Source: Scortum barcoo | Taxonomy: Eukaryota > Chordata > Actinopteri > Centrarchiformes > Terapontidae | Direction: 5' to 3' | NCBI GenBank assembly: GCA_023238725.1 | Contig: CM041544.1 | Coordinates: 5,662,001-5,726,000 of the forward strand | DNA length: 64,000 nucleotides | Part shown: positions 37,028 through 48,200 of the stretch, one piece after another | How positions within the stretch are numbered: position 1 is the stretch's first letter | How the letters are laid out: each line of letters opens with the position of its first letter | The notes under the pieces: model-generated | What the model saw: only the letters and a program-made list of their open reading frames with translations | Database searches by the model: none | What the model was told of the DNA's origin: nothing | Translations under genes and position numbers: made by a program

Positions 37028-40000
37028 TTTAATCATCTCGTGACCCCCCCGTATTTATCTTGAATCCCGACCCCCAGGTTGTAAACTATTCATCTAGATT
37101 ATGATTCGATGACTTGAGACATTTTATGAGATTTTCTGTTCAGCTTCAAAGGACAGATATGCTCTGAGTATGCAGTCTTGTGGTGAGTAATCATCTGACA
37201 CTCCATGGAGCAAAGATGCTGTCAAGTGATGTGAAGTGAAATGTCTCAACTTTCTAAATGCCCCTGAAGGGTTTTTCCAGGGCAAAAGTACAAACCCATG
37301 ATGTCAGAGTTTCAAAATCACTCCGGGAAGTAGTGGCAGATTTATTTTACAATATTCAAATGACACTTTTGTCAGCATCGACTGCGTATTGAGCTTTAAT
37401 TCGGTTTCTTTCAGCCTCTGTAGCCGCTGTGTGCTACAACGACCTGGGTCTTTTACAGTCTCATTTCTATTAAGCAAAAATATAAAAGCAAGATTGTTAT
37501 CAATATAAGCATGTTGGATCTCAGAAGCTTTATAACATGTTTTGATAAGGGATTACATTCTTTTTCACAGCCTACAATATTATCAGCTTGGTGACAGCAA
37601 GTTGTGTCTGTGTTGTGGTTTGCCTTGCGTGTGTCAGGGAGAAGCCTTTAAAGCCCCTGATACACCCTGTCCAGTCACCTGTCTCAGCCTGTCCCATCCC
37701 GTCCTCGTCCAGTCAGCCTGAAAATTTGCACCTTTGGGATACGGTGATGTCACGTCGAACGTGCGGTACAACTGCTCAGAGTTGGGGGAGCTATATCACG
37801 CACACGCGCACACACACACATTTCGATTCACTCCAGGCTACTTATACCTCATGATGAGTCAGCCCAAAAAAGAAAGTCATCTTGGAAGTTTGTTATATCT
37901 GTGTGATCCACACACTGTATGATCCTCCCGAACAGTGTTCAAAGCAAGCAAGAAATGTAAAAAAAAAAGAAAGGGATCTGTTTAAACTGCCTCCTCAGCC
38001 AAAATGACTTCAGGCTTTTAAAACTTACTTCAGCAAACAGTACTGTTTATTTAAGCTATAAAAATAAAGTCAGTATTTTACATAATCATTTATTGTGTAC
38101 TTATCAGACAATTCTCCTCTGTGAAAAATGTGACATTTTGATTAGTATCAGTGACATGCCAACAGAGCAGTGCCGGAGGACTGTTCAAGTTGTTGTGACA
38201 GAAACTAGAGTCATAGATTACTTAAACTCCCAGTTACTTTTATGATTTATTTCCTGCTGAAACAGAAATTGGAGGTGAAAAAAATTCTGCATCAGGGAGT
38301 CACGACAGGTTTCTTTTTAAAGTGACGCAGTAGAGGCATGATTCTTCAGAAACATGTGATGAATCTTATTGCTTATTTATTTTTCTGCAACATGAGGTGA
38401 CTAATAAGTAACACAAGAAAAAACAACATACACTTTTTAAAATAGTTTCACTTAACATTCTCATTCATTTTCATTTCATTTTTTTCTGTACAGAAATGAC
38501 ATCTAAAATAGAATGGCATGGGAGATTGTCTGAAGAGATTAAATAAAGTCATTTAATTGTGTATTTTCTTCTTCAGTGTATTTCACCTCAAACATATTTA
38601 GCTTCTGTCTTTTTGGCACATTTGATACTTTGTTTTGGTCTGTGTTTTTCATTATGTTTTTGTGATGGGTGTTCCAATGTTTCTATTTCTCAGGCTGTAG
38701 AAACAGTTGCATATGATCCTCTATGGCTCTGGAACTTTCCAAAGTTTGGAAAAATAAAACTCGGTTTGGGCTTCAAATAAAAACTTTTCAGTTGAAAGTC
38801 TGCATTCAAAACTGGAGTTCTGGGATTTGAAGGGAGTCGACATTTAGGAGACAGACAGGGTCCAGTCAAAGATGCTGTTGAGTTGCATTATGGAAATTAT
38901 GGGATCCAGCATTTTAGGAGCTGTGCTCATGGTAGAGACTAAAAGTCAGGATATCTCTGCTGCTGCTTTGATTTTTGTATTATTTCTACGGTTTAGCCTT
39001 TATTGATGGGGACAGTAAAACTTGACACGAAAAGTAAACTGTGTGGGAGACGGATATGTAACTAACTCTTACCTCATTGTTAACTAAAATTAAATTTAAC
39101 CCAGAAATTTTGTGGGGACCAGCTTTCATCTCCAAATTATCTCCAAATCAACCAAAATGTTATTTTTTTGTATAAAAGTTTTTTCCTCAACATAAGTGAG
39201 CACACACATTCTGGTTATTGACTACTGTGTCCTAGCCTGGGCTGGATTGAGAGTTGGTGATCTTCCAGGGTCCAGGCTATCCTCCACACAAAGTTTGTCT
39301 CCCTCCCTGCTGCTGCACTGGTTCACTGGCCGGTCAGGAGAACTCAGGTGTATCAGCACGGAGACGGGAGCTACTGGAAGCCCTGGCATCCCGCCAGACA
39401 AGTATGGGAGGTCCTGTCTTTTCATGAGCAACACATACAACAGCTACATTTCGAATGATGTAAATTATCTGTCCACAAAAGCACAAACTTGTTGAAAATG
39501 TTTTTTTGCCAACATTTCCACCACTGACACAACTGACTGAAGCAGATGTAAAATGATTAACAGTTTGACAATGGTACTGATGTCTGATGGCGGGAGGCTG
39601 CTGTAGGCCCATAACACACAATTTACATAAGCTTTGCAGAAAAGCATTATCACTCCTTGATCATAAAGAGCGTTACATAACCACCTGAAGAGGCACCATC
39701 CTGCCCCAGATCATGTTGTTTTTGTTTGTGTGTACGTGCAGTGTCATTAGGCACACCAGTGTTTCTCTATTTAGACTGTTGTTCATACATTCCCCTGATC
39801 TTGATAAAATCTCACATCTATGTGTGTGTTTGTCCCTATATCAGAGCGGAGGCTTGATGGGAATACCTTGAAAAAAAAAAGACTAGCTAAGTTCCAGTTA
39901 TCACTCTCTCTTCTATCGCAGCAGCATTGTAGGCATATTTGATCAAAATCTCTCAGATCTGAAGAATGTTCAATATTTTAGAGCTGCTTAAGGATTGTAG

Positions 40001-41900
40001 ATAATGAGTTTGGTGTCACCCAAAGAATGGCACAGATGAGCTATATCCTCATACCTTGATTTTCAGGTGACCAACACACCTCCTTTTGCCTATTCCTGTA
40101 CATGTCTGGTGTCACATAGAGCTCTGGACATGTTTCTAAAAGTGAGGGCTCTGTCTGCTTCAGATCACCTGCCACTAACTAAAACCCAGGAGAAGCTAAA
40201 ATCCTTTGAATCTCAAATGAACAAGCTCCATCCTCTGATCCTCTGAAGACTCACCTGCCCCTCTGGCTTACACTCATCCTATCAAGGGCTGAACCAGAAT
40301 TAGTCATGAAAGAGGAATGAACCTGCTCACAAACACACACACACACCTGCATTGGAGCCCAGACATCAGAAACACCGCTGGCCCACACGAATGCCCAAAA
40401 TTACAAAGATCCAAGGGAGGGTTACAAGAACATAATAGGTCATAGTAAAGTAACTAATGGGAAAAACAAGGCAGATCAAATATACTCCGGCGTAACATCT
40501 TCTTGTTGTGCAGAGGCGATAAGGTGTTTTGGTGGAATGACACCCTTAATAATTGGCCTCTGCAGAGGTTTGGTGCCCAGCTGAGAGATCGCATGTGACT
40601 ATGTGCTATATAAAGCCACCCACACAGATAAAAGAGGAATGATGTCGTGCAGACAGAGATACCAGGACTCACCGGTCCTTCATATGACTGCACTTTCTTG
40701 GAAGAGTTACACACGGACTGTTGGGGAAGTCATTTGCTTTTCTTTCTTTTTTTTCCCCCTCCACATGAGAGGGGGAAATTCCATCTTTACACTTCTAGGT
40801 TCGCTCTTCACACATCCACTGGTAATGTTTCTCTTCCCATTTTAAAGTTAAGGGTAATAAAAAAGAAAAGCTTTTGAGTTCATTTGCTGCACGTCTGTCA
40901 TTCAAACAAGCATATTCCTCCTTCGCATGCAAGCGGCAGGTGTTGTTTGTTCTGATAGATAATAGCAGGTTATTCATCTCACACCATTTCTTGATTTATA
41001 GTTCATCTTTGGCATTTTTCTGTCCAAGGGAATGGAAATAATTAGGTCAGGTGTCTCTAAAACACACAAACACCTGAGCTGCAATCAGAATGCTCTCAGG
41101 TAAAGTGAGAAAGGACTGTTGTGATTTCTGATTGGGTTTAGTAGTGCAACAGGCCTGCACACTGTTGCGTGTGAACCTCTGGCCCGCTGCCAGGAGAGAG
41201 AGCGAGTTAAAGGACAGGTTGCATAAGGACTGAAGTATGTTTTGATTTTGAAAGAGTTTCTGTCACGGAATATGTGTTTAAATTGGCAATATGCATGGTC
41301 AAGAGTCACGTAGGGCATTTAATTAGACAAGTGATGACACAGATAGCTTTCTGCTTATATCGTCACCTTTCTAAAAATAATTTTGCAGCATAATCCAAGC
41401 AGCCTTTTCAGTCAACACCAAAAAGAAAACTTGCACACAATGGAAAATGATGCGTGATGTCACAAACGGAGTGTAATGATGGAGTCAGATAAGGCAAACT
41501 GCATTTCTGTTTACAAAAAGAATTGCTTTAATATTGTACAACAATTCTATTATACTACTTTTTTATATACATTTTTTTTATGTTATTGTTATTATTTCTA
41601 TGTTATTGTACTTGTACAACAACAAAATAACAAAAAAAAATAAATACAGACTATATAGTAAATCAAACATGCTCTAGTGACTCTACAGTAACCTTTGAAT
41701 TTGGGGAGGTTGTATAAATCTTTTAAATCTTTTAAAAGAGAAAGACTTGCACACATCCTTCACTGGTACATCTGTACTTTTTGCAGAACTCCCACATTTC
41801 ATTTCAATCCAATTTATTTAAAAATCTATTATTGGCATTATTAATTGGAACAGCTGAAATCAGTGCTCCGTCCGTGTGGTTAAACTCTACTGTTGTTAAT
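37028..41900. other. Intergenic DNA left of NANP
   Basis: No gene, RNA or clear element recognised. Open frames at 37588-37922 and 39196-39621 are short, overlap on both strands and lack motifs. Confidence 0.4.
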
Positions 41901-41948
41901 TGGCGCCCTCTAGAGGATGACGCCAGCTAACACTGAACATTCATCGAA

Positions 41949-41990
41949 ACTACGACTCCCATCATGCAGTGCACCCGGTGGCACTTCCGC
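41949..41990 (+). promoter_or_regulatory. NANP core promoter motifs (ZNF143/GFY-type and ETS)
   Basis: ACTACGACTCCCATCATGC (41949-41967) closely fits the ACTACAATTCCCAGCATGC element bound by ZNF143 and its partners at TATA-less housekeeping promoters. An ETS-type CACTTCCGC follows at 41982-41990. They lie about 60-100 bp before the NANP start codon. Function is inferred from the motifs and their position. Confidence 0.65.
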
Positions 41991-42050
41991 AATTCAGCGA
42001 CGGCGTGTGTTTTAGTGTGAATTTGTGTGAATGAACAGTGTACTCTCGCA

Positions 42051-44336
42051 ATGGACGGCGGAGCTGTGAAGGCCATATTGTTTGATTTGGACAACACACT
42101 GATTGAAACGAGTCGGGCAGGTGAAGTGGCGATACAGAAGGTGACACAGTGAGGATGCTCCTCATGTAGCCTTTAAAGTTTCCTTCCTTAATGTCCACGT
42201 CAATGGACTCACTGTAAAGGGTGTGGACAAGTGGTGACGACAAATGTCACCTGGTTTATTTAATTCAGGTTCTTTAAATGTCTGTGTTGAGCTTTAATTG
42301 AGATTAAAAAAAGGGTATTGTGAACAAATTGATTACTGCTGCTATTACCGGTCAGTCTGATGGGTTGCGCTGCGTTCAAAGAGCCTGGGAAGGAAAAAAA
42401 CATCCACTGTTCATCTGATTTAATAAGGTTTTTTTTTTAGCCTGAAAATATAATCTAACTGGTTTCCATTTATACTGTCTTACTAAAGAGTTTCTTGGTT
42501 TTATAATGGTGTGTTATTGTTACCAGTGGCGGAAAGTAACTAAAATACATTAAGTCATGTACTGAGTTTCACTTTAAGGTACAGGTGTTACACTTCAATG
42601 ACCCCAGGAGAAATTTCAGTTGTATAGCCAAGATGTAAATGTTTTATTATACTGTGACACAGACTTTATTATGATGGGCGTTACCAGAAATTGTGCTGCA
42701 TAGTGTTTAGATAGAGCCACACATTTTCACAGCTACCACAGTAGAAACCTTTAGTCAGTAGGTCTTTCTGTAGGGCTCTAACACCCCACCTGCCAAAAGC
42801 CCCTACTGAATTTCTGCTCCTGTCTAACTACTCCTCTGTCACCATGTTTGGTAACAGCTGTCAGAATAAATTTGCAGAGGCACTTACAGAACACTTGAAG
42901 CTCACATGGTCCACCCACACAGGTGTTTGCACTTCTTCAGTGTGACAGGCCTTTGTCATAGCAGGTATGTCAATAGTGGTTAACAGAGATGAGACCACAC
43001 ACTAATGGTGGCTCTATTCTTAACTGCCCCCTCCCTGCATTTACTTTTACTGTATTGTGGTACTTTAAGGTACTTTTATTTTTCTTGGTAATTTCTATTT
43101 TTGCTACTTTACATTTATCTTCTATATTTCAGAGATAATTGTTATGCATCTTAATTTACTACATCTGATAGCTGTAGTTACTTTGCAGATTAAAGCAAAG
43201 TAGAGCAAAGATTAAAAAGCAAATTATCAATGCATGAAATGTTAACTGTTAAAGACTGAACTTCTCAACAGTAGATAAGATCATTAAAATGAGCTCCACC
43301 TCAACCAGCTGTATTCTTATATGTTTATGTATCAGCTACACCTTTGTCATTCATATTAATATATTGGGTTCAGTGAGCTTATACAGTATCCTGTAGAGCT
43401 CTGCCCAACTTCAACCTGAACAGAGGTAGTCACCCAGGATACATGTAAGCACCCACTATGTGAACACACTACATTAATTTGAAAAATTATCAACCAGCAG
43501 CCTTCTGGTTGTATTCCAGACACATGTATTAAACAGTGAGTAAATGTTTTTGTAAAAAAAGGAGTAAATGTTTTTGTAAAACATTTGTAAACAGTAAATG
43601 TTTTTGTAAAACATTTACTGTTTTTCTAAATATGCGTTTTTAATTTTGTTCTTTAATTAAATATATGACCATCTGTTGTGTTTGAATCTTACAGACCAGT
43701 GAACTTTTGAAGACCTCACTAGCCCTTGATGACGTGACCATCAGCAGCATTTGTGACAAGTTCAAGCAGAAGCTTCTCCAGGAAAGTTTCGACCTCTCGG
43801 ACGGCAGATCCATTGATGAAGTGCGTGTGGGTCACTGGGAGAAGAGCATCCAGGAGACTGTGGGCAGTCGTTCCACACCCTCTCTGGCAGGTCAGTGCTA
43901 CTACCTGTGGAAAAATACTCGTCTGGAGGTTCTCAGTCTGTCCCCAGAAATATGCAACCTCCTGAGACAACTGCGCAGCAGATACAAGCTGCTGCTGCTG
44001 ACCAACGGGGAAACTCAGACCCAGAGACAGAAAGTGGAGGCAGTCGGGTGTGAGGAATTCTTCGATGCCATGGTCATTGGGGGAGAACATGCAGAGCAGA
44101 AACCCTTCCTCTCTATCTTCACACTGTGTTTCAAAATGCTGGAAGTGGAGGCCCAGGACTGTATTATGGTGGGAGACTCTCTGGACACAGATATTCAGGG
44201 GGGCTTTAATGCTGGAGTACGAGCGACAGTTTGGATCAGCAGCACAGGTGACTCTGTGCCAGATGCTTCAGTGAAACCAGACTACACCATCCCTACTGTG
44301 CTGGACCTGCCAGATATTCTGGCACAACTGAAATGA
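42051..44336 (+). CDS. nanp: NANP, N-acylneuraminate-9-phosphatase
   Basis: Two exons, 42051-42140 and 43695-44336, joined in phase 0 (CAGAAG|GT donor, TTACAG acceptor), give 243 aa; human NANP is 248. The enzyme removes phosphate from Neu5Ac-9-P, the last step before free sialic acid is activated to CMP-Neu5Ac, and acts in the cytosol. HAD-family motifs are all present: FDLDNT near residues 11-16 (nucleophile D12, acid/base D14), LLLLTNG, the lysine in EQKPFLSIF, and MVGDSLDTDIQGG. Exon 1 holds only the first 30 residues; the second exon holds the rest. Human NANP also has two exons. The ATG in GCAATGG is preceded by housekeeping-promoter motifs. An AATAAA at 44520-44525 may end the mRNA. 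The gene is convergent with POLR1B, about 870 bp between stop codons. Confidence 0.96.
42526..43215. repeat. Non-autonomous repeat in NANP intron (GTGGCGGAAAGTAACT family)
   Basis: It starts AGTGGCGGAAAGTAACTAAA and, after an interrupted middle part, contains TGTGGTACTTTAAGGTACTT and GTAGTTACTTTGCAGATTAA. These phrases belong to a very common teleost repeat with ends of the form GTGGTGGAAAGTAACTAAGT, probably a non-autonomous DNA element. The right end is approximate. Confidence 0.55.
43536..43620. repeat. Short tandem repeat of a GTAAATGTTTTTGTAAAA unit
   Basis: Three copies of the unit (from about 43539, 43564 and 43594) with spacers, in the NANP intron about 75 bp before exon 2. Confidence 0.7.
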
Positions 44337-44525
44337 AGAGAACTGGTGACTGAAATCATGTGAATGTGGGGGACTGTCACTTCAAGTGGGATTTTGAGGG
44401 ATTTTTAATTTTGGATGTTAAAAGATGATTTTCACTCTTGAAGAGGACATGCAGTCTGTACTGGGCAGCACAGGTGTGACCTCTCGGGCATTAAATATTT
44501 CTTCACACAGTGTGGAAATAATAAA

Positions 44526-44905
44526 GTACTGTACTGTACTTGAGTATTTTTATTTCCTGCTTCTTTGTACATTTACTCCTACATTTAACTGACATGGTGT
44601 CTAGTTACTCTTCAGATTTAGAATTTACATAAAAAAAACACAATATACTACCACTACACTACACAATATACAAAATACAATAAGTTGTTAAAGATTAAAC
44701 CCAACCTTTTAAAACATATGAACAAATTAAGAGGTCATCTCCAAGACTACCCCTACAACAGTAAAATACTACTTCTGCCATGATGCATCTACAATCTGAT
44801 TATATAATATCACTCATAGGAGGCATTTTGCAAAATGACTTTTAATATTCTTCTATATGTACATTTTGCTGAAAATACTTTTTAGTTTTATAGGAGTATC
44901 AGTAT
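44526..44905. repeat. Second copy of the teleost repeat, at the NANP 3' end
   Basis: It reads AGTACTGTACTGTACTTGAG, then TGTACATTTACTCCTACATT and, near the end, TACATTTTGCTGAAAATACT. This is the same repeat family as in the NANP intron. It begins immediately after the NANP AATAAA and fills most of the space between NANP and POLR1B. Confidence 0.55.
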
Positions 44906-44942
44906 GTATGGAGTACCAAGTTTCTTGGTAAAGCACATCATT

Positions 44943-44948
44943 TTTATT
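44943..44948 (-). promoter_or_regulatory. Probable POLR1B polyadenylation signal
   Basis: AATAAA on the - strand, about 255 bp after the POLR1B stop codon. Confidence 0.5.
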
Positions 44949-45204
44949 CAATGCTCAGAATGACTGTACAAAAAGACCTTTGGGTTAGATTAACACACCT
45001 TAACAGATTCATTCCATCATATGCTGCTACTTGGTTATTTTCTCTTGGCTGATAAAACACTTAACAAAAGGAGATAAACGTTTCAAGCAATTTGTTATTT
45101 TCAAACACTTGGCTTTACAATTTGTGGCTGATTCTAGCAGCTTTGTACAATATATCATATTGTTATATTTAAGGCATGTATCTTTACTGGTTGTTCTGCA
45201 GGAT

Positions 45205-48200
45205 TCATTTAACATCTAATTTCACTTTGATATTCATTGCTGCGAGCTCGGCTACAAAGTAGCGGAAGACATAAGGAACAGACACTGAGTCAATAGAGTC
45301 ACTTTTACCGCACAGGGTGCAGACAGTCTTCCGGTGGCGCATGGCCGACCAGTAGGGTGGTGGTTTTTCTAACAGAGGGGAGAGCAGGCTGCCACAGTCA
45401 ACACACACTTGAGCCACCGATCGGTCTGAGCAGTTGAAGAGGCGATCGTGGAGCAGGAATGAGGAACCGTGGGCCAGCAGGGCATCTCGCTCCATCTCCC
45501 CAAAACGGACGCCTCCCTGAATGTTCCTTCCTCCCACTGGCTGGTTGGTCACCTTGTCCCGAGCTCCCGTTGTCCTCACCTGAAACTTGTCGGAGACCAT
45601 GTGACGTAGCCGCTGGTAGTACACTACTCCAATGAAGATGTCTGCCTCCAGCTCCTGACCGCTCAGTCCGCTGTAGAGCCGCTCCGTGCCGTAGTAGTTG
45701 TATCCACCCGCCCGGAGCATTTCATTTCACCGAAGTACTCAAGTGCGGAGTTCTCCTCTGAGAAGGTGAAGGGCGTGGCGTCGTGGCTCAGGCCGTGCAG
45801 GGCGCCGGACTTCCCGGCCATGCTCTCAATCAGCATCCCGATTGTCATGCGAGAGGGGAAGCCGTGGGGGTTGAACAGGATGTCGGGACTCATGCCGCTC
45901 TCTGTGAAGGGCATGTCCTCGGCCGGCCACAGGCGGCTCAGGATGCCCTTCTGACCGTGGCGACTGGCAAACTTGTCACCAATGGTTGGGTTTCGAGGCA
46001 CTCGCACAGTGATGCAGACACGTTTAAAACGGCCTGAGCCGGTGTCGTTGCTGCAGATCTTTATATTGTCGACAACACAGGGCTCTTGGCTCCTGGAAGA
46101 AAATAGGTGTGTAAATTAGGTGTTCTGGGTATGTAGATAATTTGGCATAAACTTTTGTGAGTTGATGAAAAAAAACATTGCTGTACAAATGTTGGCACCC
46201 ACTTGTAGAAGTTGATGAAGGTCTGGCCAGTGTTGAGGTTGATGTAGCTATAGAAGGGGTCACCATACTGAATGGTTGATCCAATGTATGGTAGTCCATC
46301 AGCGTCCAGTTTGTCGTTTACTTTAGGGTCACCCGGCTTGGTCCCAAATACCACGCTGTCATCTCCCCTCACCTTGTCTGCCAGGTCCACCAACTCAGTT
46401 TTGTAGATGCTTCCGTGGGCAAAGCCTCTCTCCCACGATGACTTGTTCACAATCTAATAAGTCAAAATTGTGTCAGGACTGCACTCCATTTCTACCAGTG
46501 GGGAATAAAACGACATTAACTGTTGTTTTTCGCTCACCATGGCGTCTTCCATGTCGTAGCCTGTGTAAGATATGACAGCCACAATGGCGTTGGTGCCACT
46601 GGGGTAGTTGTCCAGGTTGTAGTGGTCGTACATGTAGGGCCTGACCAGCGGGCTCTGAGGGGTCTGCAGCCGGTACAGCTTGTTATCAGAGCGATCCATG
46701 AATGAGTGCAGGGGGAAACCCATCGTCTGCTTACCTGAGAGGAGAATGAGTTTAATAACCGATGGACACAGTGTATCAAGGTATATGTCATAAGATTCAA
46801 CACATCAAACACATTTGAATCTTATCAGTCTGTACACCTGTGTAGGTTTATGTTGCTTCTAATGGTGGTCTCAGACTTACCCATCTGACACTGGTACATG
46901 TTCCTAGGACTCTGGTTGTGATCTGAGTAGGGGATGAAGTTAGCCACCACGCTGAGCATACTGTGAGGGAAGAGCTCCTGGTGGGTGGTCACTCCTGGCT
47001 CGATCTCATCCTCCATGATGCCAACATTGAGATAAAGCTGGGAAGAAAGGGCAAAGATGATTACATACACATTTCAGCAACCAGTATACAAAACAAATCC
47101 TGTGGGTATTTGGGGGGATAATACAATTAACACAGAATCTTTTTAAACAGTAGTTCACACGTACCTGCTCAAAAGTGCCAATCAGCTCTTGCTTGCCGAG
47201 AGCTAAGTTGCGCACAGGCCGCACCATACGACAGGGAGTGGTGAAGAGGAAAAGGCCTGGATACAAGCTGGCCTTGCCAGTTTTTGGAACCAGAACAACC
47301 TCAGTCCAGGGAGGGATCTTCTTCTCTTTCAGCACCTGAAGGTATTTGTTTGAAACATCAGTTTTCTGCACAAAAAATATGTAAGGTACAGCCAGTCGGG
47401 GTTTTGTCTTTTATACAATTGACATACCTTGAACCTGCGCACTGAGTCAACCACAACTGGAGCTAATTCACTCTCCACCCAGCCTACGACAGCCCCATCA
47501 AGGACCACAGGGTAGCAGTCTGAAAAGGCCTGGCCAGGAGATCCATCCACTGGAGTAACACCTTAGACACAGACAGAAAAGAGTCTGTGACTTGTACTGT
47601 GCAATTCAGCTCACCATGACGTATTTAAATTTTGTGTCAGGAGAAGTTGAAGGACAGAATTCCTTTTGATTCACAATGTATTTGTAGATTTGTTGACTGA
47701 GGTGAGCACTCACCAAGGGAACAGAGCAGGGCAGGCAGCGATATGGTGGGCAAGGTTGGTGCCACAATCTCACAGCTGGCTGTCATGTGGTTCATGAGCC
47801 CACAAGGCTCTCCATCTGGGGTGTGGACGGGACATAGGAATCCCCAGGACTCGGGCAGCAGCTTACGAACAGAGGTGGTCCTCATCTTGGCAAACGCTGC
47901 TCCTCCTCTGTGCACACAGCGGAAGTGGGACAGGTAGCGGATGAAGTTGAGCTTGTCAGCTACCACACTCAGGCCCGTGTTCTGCAGCATGCCAAGACCT
48001 GCAGGCACACAGGGAAACAACAATGAATTAATAAATGGACTACATTTTTACAACACAAAATGTACTCACACTCAACTCCTAGGACTATACCTGTCTTGGA
48101 GTTGAGGTTCCCAGTGGCCAACAGGTATTCAAAGGATTTGGTCAGGTCTGTGCCCATGTTAAATATCTTCATAATGTTTTCAGCGCTCCATCCTCCACTC

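Noticed and set aside
39196..39621. Overlapping open frames on both strands, looking exon-like
   Set aside because: No recognised motif, no convincing splice sites, and both strands are open equally.
43535..43625. Spaced repeats that might suggest a CRISPR-like array
   Set aside because: Only three AT-rich near-copies with irregular spacing in a vertebrate intron; this is a minisatellite.
45718..45727. Frameshift explained as an intron boundary
   Set aside because: Only 5 extra bases separate the two frames and they form an exact tandem duplication; no intron can fit.
45766..46037. + strand open frames over POLR1B
   Set aside because: Antisense shadows of the GC-rich last POLR1B exon.
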